A stretch of 64,000 bases of DNA from Sipunculus nudus (GCA_026874595.1 CM049310.1:38023558-38087557); one strand, 5' to 3'. Positions 12,058 through 22,748 are shown, counted from the first letter of the stretch. The notes: a model not told the origin generated them from the letters alone. Program-made: numbers and translations.

Positions 12058-12900
12058 TCACATAAACCTAGGTTTAGTATAATTTTTTTTTCAGTGGAAA
12101 ATAGAATGGGGTCAATCCTGTATTCGCGCCAGGGATCCAACCCAGGAGGACTAATGACAAAACCTAACAAGGTCCCCAAGTCGGGAAGGGGGGGGGGGGG
12201 CAAGCCACATGATTGGTCTGGCAACCCTTATAAAAAGGGTGATTCTGCTGAGGAAAAAGGGTGGGTCCGGAACCACCAGGATTTGCTTCTGCGAGCCTAT
12301 GTCGGTTGCACGTAATGTCAGCGTTCCCACCGCTTCGCGAGTAAAACAAACTTCAATGGAAAGACAGGTCCCCCTTGATACACCCTCTTAGAAACCTAAG
12401 ACTTCAGAACAAGGTTAATTAATTAAGTGTCCAAAAAAATCAAAGGAAAGAGCTAAGTCTACCGGTCAAAGTTATAACCAGACATATAGTGTCTTTCATT
12501 TAAACTAGTTTGTATGCATAAAGATATCATGCTGCATGTCTGACTTTGAAAACAATGGCTGTCACATTGTTAAATTCCGATTTATTAGTTCATTAAATTA
12601 TATCATCACAAATATCTTCTTAAAAACTATGTTTGTCAGTTTGTTAATTTAGAAATATAAAAAAAATATAATGGTAGCTATCAAAAGTGCACCCATCTGG
12701 TGCAAATGCCTACAGCCACCATCAATGGAACTAAATAATAAACAAAATAAGTATTAGTCAACCGAATTAAAATGTATGAACGCTACAGTACAATATGGAA
12801 TATGTGAAAATCCGATAGTATAAATCCACACGTATAATTTATTCCTGTTTGTAAAAGACTTTACAGAAAACAGAATATTTCTAATAAAGATAAAGCATGC
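12055..12900. other. No gene seen
   Basis: AT-rich sequence with a G-run at about 12187-12200. Overlapping short frames on both strands lack recognisable domains. Confidence 0.5.
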
Positions 12901-12915
12901 ACAGGTAAGTCTATT

Positions 12916-13014
12916 TACTGATGGTGTTGCCGGCATTTCTTGTCCACTGTATATACAATGCGTATATAAGATATATAATCGGAAGATCGTGGGTTCGATT
13001 CCCACCGTCAGTGA
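12916..13014 (+). repeat. tRNA-like sequence, probably a SINE head or tRNA relic
   Basis: The 3' part has a well-formed T arm, GTGGGTTCGATTCCCAC, and the flanking CTGATGG and CCGTCAG pair as a seven-base acceptor stem with one G-T pair. The D arm is poor, the anticodon loop lacks the U33 equivalent, and the middle is a TATATA-rich stretch of abnormal length. It is therefore not a functional tRNA by eye. The antisense peptide GGNRTHDLPI found here is typical of tRNA-derived repeats. Confidence 0.45.
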
Positions 13015-13640
13015 ACCGACTGTTCTGTGTGTACCATTTCCATCGTGAAACAATGAACCAGCACATTGATATATATATATACAAGGCTTTCAATAGGGCA
13101 ATATTTTAATAGTCCGAGACTCCTGGGTCAAAATTTTAGAGAGTCCAATGAGATTTTGAGGGTTCCGATGGTCTCTTGGTAATATTGAAAGGTCTGTATC
13201 AAATTAAAAAAAAAATATTATGTTTTTATAATTATAATTTATTTAATTATGCAAAAAGTGAAGACGCAGGATACGCATAATTTAAGCTTAATTTCTAAAA
13301 TAGTTATTATCTGTTACAACTTATTACAAAAAAAACACAAAAACCCTATCAAGTTCAAGAACTCTCAATCCTTTTTCTTCGGTTCCACAATATTACTCTT
13401 TATGAAACGTATAAACATTCAGTCAATCACGATTGACTGAAAAATACCTATTACTTCAACAGATAATAAGATGAAGATATAGTCCCATTAACGAGCGGTA
13501 CTGAGCGTGCCCACTGAGGCGTATCAGTACTCTTGTAACTGTCCACGAATAAGCATTTAGTTTCGTATATAAATAGAAACTGTATATAGTTAAAATAAAT
13601 TCGTTCATCAGCAGGAACACCTACAGAGCTAGCTAGAGAC

Positions 13641-13652
13641 ATTTTTAAATTA
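13641..13652. repeat. Target-site duplication of the 2A-bearing LINE, 3' side
   Basis: ATTTTTAAATTA here is identical to 16329-16340, flanking the LINE exactly on both sides. Confidence 0.8.
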
Positions 13653-13888
13653 ATAATAATATTTATTGTACTTCAAGGCCTCTGGCCCATAATACAGCCT
13701 TTCATCAACGGTACATTCAAATACATTGTTCCTGTTATGATTTTACATAACACATTTCAAAGTACCATTTTTCTTCTTTTTTTTCATATGTATAAACATC
13801 TATACCACCCTACTGGTAGAATAACACTTTCAACATATCATATATGCAACATATCATATTGACATTTTATAGTCTGTGCTGTTATATA

Positions 13889-14491
13889 TTACTCTTCGGC
13901 CTCTAAATACTTTTCTCGTATTTTGCTTGCCTTCATAAGATAAATTGCCAATTTCTTTACTACATCCTCTCTTTCAACATTCATCAGTTCAATAAATGTT
14001 TCACTACTAGGGTTCTTCCAATATTGTTCTGGCAAATATTGTTCTCTGAAATCTTGATACTGTTTACATTTCATCAGAAAATGCCATTCATCTTCTACTT
14101 CTATTATACCAATTGTTTCACAATATCTACATATTCTCTCTTGTAACATCTCACCATTATATCTGCCCTCCTCTACTCTTAATTTATAATTAGCACATCT
14201 AAATCTAGCTAGCAGCATTCTCAGAAACTTTGATTTAATAATACTCAAATAGTATCCTAGTGTTACACTAGTTTTATATTCTCTATACCATTTTAACCTG
14301 TTACTGCTTCCAAATTCAGATGACCACTCTTGATCTGAGCAATCCTTCACTCTTTGACTAAATTCATTTAAAAATTGTTCTTTGTTCCCCACACCCTGTG
14401 ATAACCATACATAGTCAAAGCCATACCTAAATAATAAGGTTTTAATTGCTGTAGCCCATGTCACTCTACTTAATTCACTTAGTGCCTTCAT
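13889..14491 (-). pseudogene. LINE C-terminal domain after reverse transcriptase
   Basis: A 200-codon frame that continues the LINE polyprotein after a one-base frameshift near 14494. Near its end it carries ICRYCETIG...EDEWHFLMKCKQY, a CxxC...H...C arrangement common at the C-terminus of such LINEs and presumed to bind nucleic acid. The start codon listed is internal; the original protein simply ran through. Confidence 0.8.
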
Positions 14492-14493
14492 TT

Positions 14494-14880
14494 TTAAATA
14501 ACAATTTTAGGAATTCTGCTGGCTTCCATTTCCTGTATAAGTAACCAGTATTTAATGCATTTCACATAATATATACAATACAGTGGCAACATTCCTAACT
14601 CTCCTAACACTGCTGCATTTGTACATGTACTATTTACTCCCAAAATACGTTTGCAGAATTTAATTTGTACACGTTCTATGGTTTCAATTTTATTATAACC
14701 CCATATTTCAGCTCCATATGTTAAGATTGGTACAACAATTTTATTAAACAATTCAACAGCAGTTTCAGGTGGCAACCCATTACATTTATACTGTATACTA
14801 TAAATTCTATTCAATGCTTTCTCTGCTTGTGTTGACAAAGTGCAATGTGCTAAGTTCCATGATAATCTGCTAGAAAACAT
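14494..14880 (-). pseudogene. LINE reverse transcriptase thumb and connector segment
   Basis: Encodes SWNLAHCTLSTQAEKAL and LFNKIVVPILTYGAEIWGY, the part that follows the YADD palm motif in CR1/L2/Jockey-type reverse transcriptases. It is out of frame with the palm segment: the KYLGI stretch is reached only by a one-base shift near 14898. Confidence 0.8.
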
Positions 14881-14893
14881 TATTCCAAGATAT

Positions 14894-15510
14894 TTATAGC
14901 TTGGGAGTAACTACAATTTCTTTCCCACCATAAAACCATCTTTCATCCTTTCTACATATGCCTCCCCTTCTGAATACTACTGCTTTTGTTTTCGCCAAAT
15001 TCACTACCATGTCCCACTTGGAGCAAAAAAGCTCTAATATCTCTATTTGTTTTTGTAAGTGTCCAACAGTGTCTGCCATAATTACAATATCATCTGCATA
15101 TAACATCAACTGCAGATTGATACAGTTCTCATTTATATATATACCCTGGCATGGTGACATTTTTAGTTCTTCAATTGATTTATTCATAAACATCACAAAC
15201 ATGAACGGGCTGACCATACAGCCTTGCCGTGTTCCTACCAAGCATTCAAATGACTCTGTCAGACCATCTGATGTTTTAATACAGGATTTTAAGTTTCTAT
15301 ACATTGAACGGAGCACAGCTGCCATTTTTCCATGTAAGCCTATATTCATCAGCCTATACCAAAGAAGACTATGCGATATTCGGTCAAACGCTTTGCTGAA
15401 GTCGACAAATAAACAGTAGCACCGACCTTTTTCTCTTGTAACATACTTCTGCACAACACTGTATAATGAAAATATATGATCTATCGTACTACGATTCTGT
15501 CTATATCCTG
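14894..15510 (-). pseudogene. LINE reverse transcriptase palm segment (YADD)
   Basis: Starts within a GYRQNRSTIDH stretch and continues through CLFVDFSKAFDRISH, GTRQGCMVSPFMF and LMLYADDIVIMA. These are reverse transcriptase motifs A, B and C, with the catalytic Asp pair present. The domain's first part is missing because of the internal deletion, so the enzyme is incomplete although its active-site motif is intact. Confidence 0.85.
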
Positions 15511-16167
15511 CTTATTTAATTTCTCTTTAGCACTTTCCCAAACCTTCTGCCTATGTTTCCACCTCGAGAATTTAACAATTATAGGCCTTGGCCGCCTGTT
15601 CTCTTGCCTGCTCTGACCCCTCTTCTTGAAGAGTGTTATTCGATGTGCCCGCTCAATCAAAACCCCTCCGTCCCTGTCATTATCAGCCTCCTCTATATTC
15701 AACTGTTTATTCATAACCTCTCTCACTAAAGACTCACTTGTCTCCCAAGTTTCCTTACCGTCTGGACTGCTCTCTGGGATGCAATGGAACACTAAATTAT
15801 CCCTTCTGCTCTGGTCTTCCATTTGTGTGACCTGTTCCTGGAGGCGGCCATTTTCACTCTCCAAGCAGGCGATTCTTTTGTTCAGATGTTCGACCGTCTT
15901 GTGCAACTCTTTCATTTCGTCCCTCAGAGCTAATATGTCTTTGTTTGAAAAACTCAATGTCGTTTGTTTCTTTCCTCTCGGGGGGCCTGGGTTCGCCTCA
16001 ACGTCCCCTGCCAGTAAAACCAGCAGTGCCAGAAACACAAGGCAACGCTTTGTTGCCATAATGCCACCCCGCGAGACTGCGATACCGCCAACAATGGCGG
16101 CACATTTTCGGTTTTGCATCGTGAAACAGCCAATTCTAACTCTCCACAGATTAATGTCAACACCCAT
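15481..16167 (-). CDS. LINE ORF1-type N-terminal protein with a 2A ribosome-skipping motif
   Basis: A 228-codon frame. From the internal Met at 16059 it reads a short basic start, a very hydrophobic stretch and then LLVLLAGDVEANPGP. The last nine residues (15982-16008) match the 2A consensus D(V/I)ExNPGP, which makes ribosomes skip the final Gly-Pro bond. After it come a Ser/Thr-Lys stretch, a Leu-rich coiled coil of about 40 residues (KELHKTVEHLNKRIACLE...), SRRDNLVFHCIP and a region ending ERAHRI, typical of LINE ORF1-like RNA-binding proteins. The true start may be the first Met or the one at 16059; the latter makes the hydrophobic part signal-peptide-like. The frame ends at the deletion junction. 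Confidence 0.8.
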   Translation of the reverse strand: MGVDINLWRVRIGCFTMQNRKCAAIVGGIAVSRGGIMATKRCLVFLALLVLLAGDVEANPGPPRGKKQTTLSFSNKDILALRDEMKELHKTVEHLNKRIACLESENGRLQEQVTQMEDQSRRDNLVFHCIPESSPDGKETWETSESLVREVMNKQLNIEEADNDRDGGVLIERAHRITLFKKRGQSRQENRRPRPIIVKFSRWKHRQKVWESAKEKLNKQDIDRIVVR

Positions 16168-16328
16168 TTTGATAGTCCCCTGCTCCTATAGCCTTTTCTT
16201 TTTCACAGAATCTCTATTTAGATTCTCAACTCTTCTTATTTCTTGTAGTATTAACCAATTTTCGATACCTATTTCTCCGGGTTTTCAAAATATGTCTTCC
16301 TTATCCTGCTACCAGGTGGCGCTATCAC

Positions 16329-16340
16329 ATTTTTAAATTA
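16329..16340. repeat. Target-site duplication of the 2A-bearing LINE, 5' side
   Basis: ATTTTTAAATTA, identical to 13641-13652. Confidence 0.8.
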
Positions 16341-17474
16341 GAGACAGCTATCTATTAAACTAAAGATTTCATAACGTATGCGGATACTCGCTGTACAAAA
16401 TGGTAAAATAACTCCATACCATATTGAATTACGCGCGTTTGTCGTGAAAAGAACGACGGTTAGATGAAAATTCATGATTTCAAATACAGACGCTCCGCGT
16501 CTCTCGTGGTCCGCGCTGTTGAGTGCCTGGAAATGGTCCCCGACACCGTTCTCCACCTCCGCGTATTCCATACACCGAGAGGTTTATGTGTGCCACATAC
16601 GGATGTAAACTTACTTAATTAGTCAGCAAAATTGACTCAATAATTGGTTCTCGTGTACAGTTAGAACAATACGCATCGCTGCATTTCACGCCTAATTGAT
16701 CAGGGTGCTGTGAGCAGGAGCCCGACGACTGACATCAAAGGACAATATACCGGTCGGATTGTCAAGTCAGAAAAAACGTCGGTATCCTTGTTTGTGTCGG
16801 GAAATGTCATGTCGGAGTCGGAATCCAAGGCTGTCGGTTTTTTTCAAGGCTAATTTCAATGGGTCCCGTTCGTTTATTGCAAAATACCGTCGGATTGCAA
16901 GGTTTCCGGATTGTTAAGGGTCGGAATGTCAAGTCGCGACTGTACTGTCAGAAAACGGTTTTATTTGACATTGCACATTTAATATCCCTTTTATTTATGA
17001 TTCTTCAATGGAATATGCATTACAATTATCAATCCATTCTGTTGCATTTATCCTCATAATACCAAAATGTTTTCAGACAACTATATAATATTATATGGTT
17101 TAGTATGCGAAATTGTTATGCAAGACTTCGGTTTAGCAGTTTAGTTTTCCCGGGATGTGTGTGTGAGATAAACCTTTGATCTGTACAAACAAGTACGCTA
17201 CTTTGATACGGTCAGACAAGTACGCCGAAGATCGTGAGTTAATTTATTAGATCTCTGGCGATTAATTAGGTCTTACTGGTGTTCCCAAATGGACCGGGCG
17301 CTCTATGTTTACACATGACCGGCTTCGGAAATGATCGCTGGTCAGCGACTGTGGCTGAGCCTTCTTTGATCTTGAGAAAGTGCAGTCCGGTGGGACGCTT
17401 TGGAGGTTCATAGTCGCGAAAACCAGATCGGTATCACGCGTCTCTGACGCTTGTTCCCGTATTCCTGAAAGCCC

Positions 17475-17475
<1 letters not shown>
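16341..17475. other. No gene; possible pogo-type terminus near 16955
   Basis: The segment 16740-16955 is rich in GTCGGAATGTCAAGTC-like phrases. On the minus strand it begins CAGTACAGTCGCGACTTGAC, which resembles a pogo/Tigger terminal repeat. I found no matching partner, so it is at best one end of a broken element. The rest shows no coding signal. Confidence 0.35.

Positions 17476-17528
<53 letters not shown>
17476..17528. repeat. (TA)n microsatellite
   Basis: About 26 uninterrupted TA units. Antisense frames across it give IYIYIY peptides that are not proteins. Confidence 0.95.
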
Positions 17529-17531
<3 letters not shown>

Positions 17532-17689
17532 GTGTCTAGGCAGCCAACAATGTCGGCTTGCTAAACAGTCCACACTGTATCCATTGCGCAGCCGACAATG
17601 CTTTAACTGATATCACGAAGTGTCAGCTGCCTGGATATGTGACATTCTAGACCTAGTAGTAATGGTAAGATACATTAAACCAAACATTA

Positions 17690-17740
17690 ATAAATAATGA
17701 ACAATATTTTTATGACTACATTTATTTGAACTTTTATTGT

Positions 17741-17803
<63 letters not shown>

Positions 17804-17870
17804 CATAGCATAAATGACGCTGAAGGTATAGTATGGTCTGGTGACATATACAAAACCATACGTTAAATCA
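17690..17870. repeat. Two short segments around a (TA)n tract, with inverted copies at 20047 and 20128
   Basis: The part before the TA tract (AATATTTTTATGACTACA... to TTGTACAA) reappears reversed at about 20047-20095. The part after it (ATATTCATAGCATAAATG... to TCTGGT) reappears reversed at about 20128-20180. The order of the two pieces is not that of a simple inverted repeat, so the locus has been rearranged. The copies bracket the pogo-like MITE. Confidence 0.6.
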
Positions 17871-17874
17871 CAAT

Positions 17875-18310
17875 GGACAATATTTCATTCTCCCAGAAGA
17901 GCACTATGGAGCAAGACAAACGTGCCCTTGATTGGCTTCTTAAAGCAGATCATGTTGAAATAGCTATCAGAGGAGAAAAACTTAAGGCATGTACCACACC
18001 AGATAATGCCTTTGAAATATCCTTTGCCTGCGCATGTTAACACCGTAAATGTGGATATCGACCGGCTAAGAAGATTTTTCACTCCTGACGGATGGAAAAA
18101 GATACAAAAGATTATTATAGTGAAGAAGGACATACCCCAGGAACTTGAATATTGGCCGAGTTATGATTGTAAGGTTAACCTATCCACTCACACACAAGCT
18201 GTTCAGTGCAATGGATGCCTTGAATGGTGCCACGCCAAAACCAACCCAAGAGCCAAGGAAGTATGCACAGTCTCGAGTTTGGTTCTGTCCAGAAACATAG
18301 TTGCATAGAA
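17875..18310 (+). pseudogene. Decayed PHD-like zinc-binding reading frame
   Basis: One frame from the ATG at about 17873 gives MEQDKRALDWLLKADHVEIA and stops near 18038. A second overlapping frame (18006-18308) gives LRRFFTPDGWKKIQK and then AVQCNGCLEWCHAK. A third gives VWFCPE at about 18270-18292. Put in order, the Cys-Cys, WCHAK and WFCP pieces look like a PHD-type zinc finger split by two frameshifts, with one expected Cys missing. It probably comes from a transposable element or retrogene. Function is unknown. Confidence 0.4.
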
Positions 18311-18818
18311 ACTCTATTAGAAGTCAGATGATAACACTATGAAGAAGACAATTTATTAGTAACTTTCAACATGTAATATTCTGATTTACCATTTAGTGCT
18401 ATACTGTTACTTTTTTATAAAAAAGCAGACATTTTACATTTACATTTTAAGCAATAACTCTGTAACACTTATGATATTTAATAAGTGCTTCATTTATGCT
18501 ATATACATCTTTTCATATGTATTTATTAAAATAAATGTAGTTGTTATAAAATTGTCCAAAGTATTTATGTATTAATGTAAGTCAGCAGCATTAAAGATGT
18601 TAAATACAATCGTTACTATCATTACTGTATATTTGACATAGAACAAAAAGTTTAAATGTTAAGGTTATCAATATGCAAGGAATATTATATTTCAGTAACA
18701 CCATTTAAGTAATATTGGAACTTAACATATTTGGTGTTTAATAATTGCTTCAGTGTCATATGAAAGGAATGGTATATTTCAGCAATTTCTTCATTGTCAT
18801 ATATGCTATGAATAAGTA
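18311..18818. other. No gene seen
   Basis: AT-rich sequence. One short stretch near 18530-18560 weakly resembles the 17.7 kb repeat segment. Confidence 0.5.
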
Positions 18819-20018
18819 CAGTGGAACCCCACAATTACGAACACCCAGGGGACAGAGCAAAGTGGTCGTAATTTGGAGGTGGTCGTATTTGTGAAACTCT
18901 TACCTTGGTTTCATATAACACGCCAATGTTCAATGTTTATCAGTGTGTGTCTATTGCATATCTTTAATGTGAATTATAACAAATTATTTTACTTAGCGGA
19001 GGACCCTTATTATGATTTTTAATGTGTGTAGCTGAAAAAAAAAATTATATATTGATTCATGATAAAAAGTAATATACATGTACACATACGTAGTGACTGT
19101 CACTAGAGTCAATACGAAGACAACCTGCTGAATACATACTGAACATTATACGTGACTGTCATATATTAAGCCTTCCGCTTGAGAATATTGCGTACACTTT
19201 AGTTTTACCGATGCTAAACCTGTGCCAGTAGATGCTGACTGCGCCCTTGTGTTGCCGCCTTGATTAAAGCCACTTTCTCCTTCAAGGAGAGCTCTTTCAG
19301 AGGCATGGTCGGAAAACAGCAAGCAATTAAAATGCAAACTGAACCAGTAGAGAAATAAACTGACAGCCATCTATCAGATAAGGCAAGACAATGTGTGGGA
19401 TTTCCCCATGCAAGCTTTATTTGTACATTTTACTGACTGCTCAATACTTATTGTGAGTACGGTATGGACACATTTCGGATTAACTAGGTCGTTAATTTGA
19501 CCAATGAGGATCGAACAATATGTGATGAGTTGAAATATGAAGCTCTCACCCCCGCCCTTAAGGAAGCTGTAATACAGGTGATCACTGAGGGGCAATTAGC
19601 ATCGCTTGCCCAAGACCCCAGGGCAGACCGGCTCATTAAGTAATCAGGCCGACGGTTACCCTCTTTGATCTATAACCTACACCTCAACCAGTCTCAACGC
19701 AGACACCGAGTCAGGAAGATATGCGGGACCAGATAAACACTCGGGTTAAGAAGCCTTGTTACCCGCTTTGATCTTTTGTGGAGGCGCCTGTGACAGGGCG
19801 CAGCCATTGACTCCTTACAAATGTTGTTTCAGTACTTCTCGGCGGTGGTCGCATTAGCGGGGTCACATTAGCGCTGGTCGTAATTCTAATTCAGGGGTGG
19901 TCGTAATTTTGAGTCATTTATGAACATAAATAAACTAAAAAAATTCGGGACCAAGCAAAGTGGTCTTAATCGTGGGGTAGCCGCAATTGTGGAGTGGTAA
20001 CAAGGCGGGCTTCCACTA
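18819..20018. mobile_element. pogo/Tigger-like non-autonomous element (~1.2 kb)
   Basis: The left end reads TA then CAGTGGAACCCCACAATTA; the right end, on the minus strand, reads TA then TAGTGGAAGCCC, with a further inverted match (CCACAATTGCGG) slightly inward. TA on both sides fits the TA target of the Tc1/mariner-pogo group, and CAGTGGAACC resembles Tigger ends. Subterminal copies of GTGGTCGTAATT occur at both ends. No transposase is encoded. Confidence 0.6.
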
Positions 20019-20186
20019 TATTTATATATACTGTTTGCATATTTTGTACAATAAAAGTTCAAATAAATATATAGTTATGAAAATATTGTCCATTAGGATT
20101 TATCGGTTTAATATACTAGTATGTAACCAGACCATATACTATACCTTTAGTGTCATATACGAGTATGCTATGAATATTTATGCTAT

Positions 20187-20507
20187 GAACAATTTTTCTT
20201 CGTAACAAAATGGAGGCTCGTCCAACGTGACGGGAAACTTTGTGGCCCGGGGAATGGTGGTTTGAAGTAATTAGGAAATTACTGCCACCTAGTTCCCCAT
20301 AGGTGTGACTCCTGGGATAATATTGTTCTGAAAGCAGAACGCTCTTAAGAGGGGGTGTGTTACGGAGTGATATAAAAGCGGACCGAACTGTCTCGCTAGA
20401 GAAGCTTGCTTTTCTAGCGAAGCCGTTGGGAGACCGGACATGTGCCCACCGACATGGGTTAGAATCCCGGATAGGCCCTATATTTCCCCTGAACAATTTT
20501 TTTTCGT

Positions 20508-20511
<4 letters not shown>
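20187..20511 (+). mobile_element. TRIM-like LTR retrotransposon remnant with tRNA-Pro-type primer site
   Basis: Only the last 21 bases of a left LTR are present (GAACAATTTTTCTTCGTAACA, ending 20207). A primer-binding-like site, TGGAGGCTCGTCC (20211-20223), follows; it differs by one base from the usual tRNA-Pro site. About 130 bases of non-coding interior lead to a purine tract (AAGAGGGGG) just before a full LTR. The interior is far too short for gag-pol. This is a TRIM-type mini element or a deletion derivative whose left LTR has been replaced by the repeat described at 20128. Confidence 0.6.
20358..20511 (+). repeat. 154 bp LTR of the TRIM-like element
   Basis: Begins TGTTACG and ends CGTAACA, a perfect seven-base inverted terminus with the TG...CA rule. 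It holds a TATA-like GATATAAAAG at about 20369 and a hairpin TCGCTAGA...TCTAGCGA at about 20391-20418. Confidence 0.65.

Positions 20512-20571
<60 letters not shown>
20511..20571. repeat. (TA)n microsatellite
   Basis: About 30 TA units directly abutting the LTR end; the element may have inserted into a TA tract. Confidence 0.95.
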
Positions 20572-20575
<4 letters not shown>

Positions 20576-22748
20576 TAGTGCCTTAGTTACAGTCGATGTA
20601 GAAAAGTGCTCAATGCAGCTAAGCAGAGCAAGAGAGAGTAGTAAACACGTTAAAGCATTCTGTTAGAAGTTTCACGCCTAAGGTTAAGGTAATGTTTACA
20701 CTCCGGCATAGTCAGGTAACTGTTGATTAACAGGCATCCAGCTGTTCTGTTATTACTTTCTAGCACGGTTTGGTGTCTTTGAGGAGTAGAGGCATTTTGA
20801 AATAAGCTAAATATGCTTCTGAAGACTAATCTGTGCTAGGTGCTTTTATTGTGGAATATGTGGTATTTCCTCAATAAAGAGGTATTCACTGTGTTTGTTT
20901 TTTTGATTATTTCCCCAAGTGAATGAATGGCCAATGTTGCTTCGTTTAAATTCCAGGTGTATTTAGAAAGTTCTGTTTCCTTTCGTATCGTTCATTCTGC
21001 AGTGACTTTTTTGTAGTGTCTTGTTTTGAAATTTCCTCTTGCTTACCTGATGTAGCAGGCGGTTTGCTGGTCAGTTATCACGATGGATTTATAAATAATG
21101 TCCATGACTAGGCAGAGTTTCTGTTTGCAACGTTTGGGGGCAACTGTTTTTCCCTGCAATTACAGTTATATATATATGACCCTAATTAATTAGTTCGGGG
21201 TCGATACTGTCGCCGGGGCAAAGGTGTGATAACTACAACTAGTCACGCAACGCAAGGCTCCGTATACCCTTACTAAGCGGCTGAGCAGTTTATCCAAGAG
21301 CACTTGTGTATTATCAACCATATCTCGCTTTCAAGCAAGCATAGTTCGTCGGCTTGGGCTGGGATGTCAGGCCAAACAATTTAGCAGTTCACTCGCAAGA
21401 GTACTGGTGAGGTATCATTCGCATACCGCTTGTGCTCAAGTAAGTTAAGATGCGAGGCCATCGGCAAAGCACGCGGGCCTGCCCGGCCTGTCCATTCAAT
21501 TCATTCCGAGCAATTGTGTCACTTGCTTAAACTCGCCGTTATTCAGATCATTCTTCATTTTAATTTTGCTATCAAGATAAACACCAGTCGAAGACAATCG
21601 TCTTTCTGTCTCTTACCAGAGACAGAGAGTCAAAGAAAAGAAAAGGGGCTGCGGTATGCGTGTGCCGCACTGGCGCCGCCTGCAGGCTGTTAAAGAAACT
21701 AACCGAGCTGCAATAATGGCGATGTCATTTGACCTTTCCCTCCCGTGAATTTTTTTGAAAGAAATGGCAGTATTAAGGCACACAAGTATCCTAAAAACAG
21801 GTTTAACTGGGTTTTACCTCTAACACTCTGCAATAAACCTATAGTTTTAGTTCCGGTCGTAAATTACGTGGGTCGAAAACAAACACAGTGTTCTCTCAGT
21901 AATATAGCATTAAGTTAATCATTAACTGTCGTAGGAAATTGGCCCTAGACCCCGACCGAATTTCCGCAAATTCGTTTTTTTTTCCGAGAAAAAGATTGTT
22001 TCCCGACGCTTTCGGAAAAACGGCGCTCTACTGTATTAATTAATTAGTTACCTGTTGCACTTTATCATAGACCACGTCTTGAATATGGCACGTGGGACAC
22101 AACAATAAAATAAACAAGATTATGTCATAGATTTTTTATATGAAACATCCTAAAAATGGCAATCTGTGTACTCAGAGTGACCGGGATTTGAAGGTAATGA
22201 CAGTAAATTGTCGAAAGCTAAATACTTCATGTAACTTTGCACAAACAGACCGGTGCACACACTCAAATCCCGTCGGTATCGCCTGATCAGTTCATCAGAC
22301 TGAAATTAAACAAAAGCGGTATACCTATACTTAGGCCTACCTTCGCTTAAATTCAATTAGAAGCGAAAAGTACAGTTTCTGATACCTTTCAAAAGTAAAA
22401 TGGGAGTATAATTAAGGGGAACGATTGTCACCAGTTTTCCCTGTGTGTTCGTGCGAGCATCCACCGAATATTTTAACACGCATATTCGTGGTCATGACCA
22501 CCCATTTAAAAATATTTATTTAAATATATTTATTTTTTTTCTTCTCTTTGAAAAAAAGACAATGGAAAGAGGTGAATTTTGCAGCATCGTGCTTACTTCA
22601 TGGCACTCATCAGGTGACCTTATGAATGCGATGAAGTAAGCACGAAACCAGCGGGTAGTGACAGTAATGCATTGATGTATTTTTTGACAGCTCTACTTTT
22701 ATATATCGAACACTTTGATCCTGGAATGGCAGCCAAACCCTTTCGGTT
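20572..22748. other. No gene; possible Tigger-like terminus near 22034
   Basis: Non-coding sequence by eye. On the minus strand, about 22036 downward reads TACAGTAGAGCGCCG followed by a TTTTCCGAAAGCGTCGGG stretch, which resembles a Tigger terminal repeat. The other end is not clear, so no element is called. Confidence 0.4.

Larger units (their letters stand above)
13653..16328 (-). mobile_element. Non-LTR retrotransposon (CR1/L2-like), internally deleted, with N-terminal 2A
   Basis: A minus-strand LINE bounded by a 12-base direct repeat. From its 5' end it encodes an ORF1-type protein with a 2A motif, the second half of a reverse transcriptase, and a C-terminal domain with a Cys-x2-Cys...His...Cys knuckle. 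The 3' end is an AATAATAT-type short tail, as in CR1/L2-type elements, and not poly-A. The endonuclease and the N-terminal part of the reverse transcriptase are missing: the frames meet at about 15500-15520 through the shared bases AAGCAGGATATAGACAG. Two single-base frameshifts near 14898 and 14494 further break it. It cannot be autonomous. Confidence 0.85.

Noticed and set aside
12916-13014. Functional tRNA gene
   Set aside because: Poor D arm, no U33-equivalent in the anticodon loop and abnormal length in the middle.
12921-13109. Overlapping frames with GGNRTHDLPI as a protein
   Set aside because: The peptide is the translation of a tRNA-like T-arm region, a common false protein from repeats.
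15626-16336. 236-codon plus-strand frame
   Set aside because: Antisense shadow of the LINE ORF1 frame.
21170-22036. Complete Tigger-like element
   Set aside because: Only the right-hand terminus looks convincing. The left candidate near 21180 does not match it as an inverted repeat.
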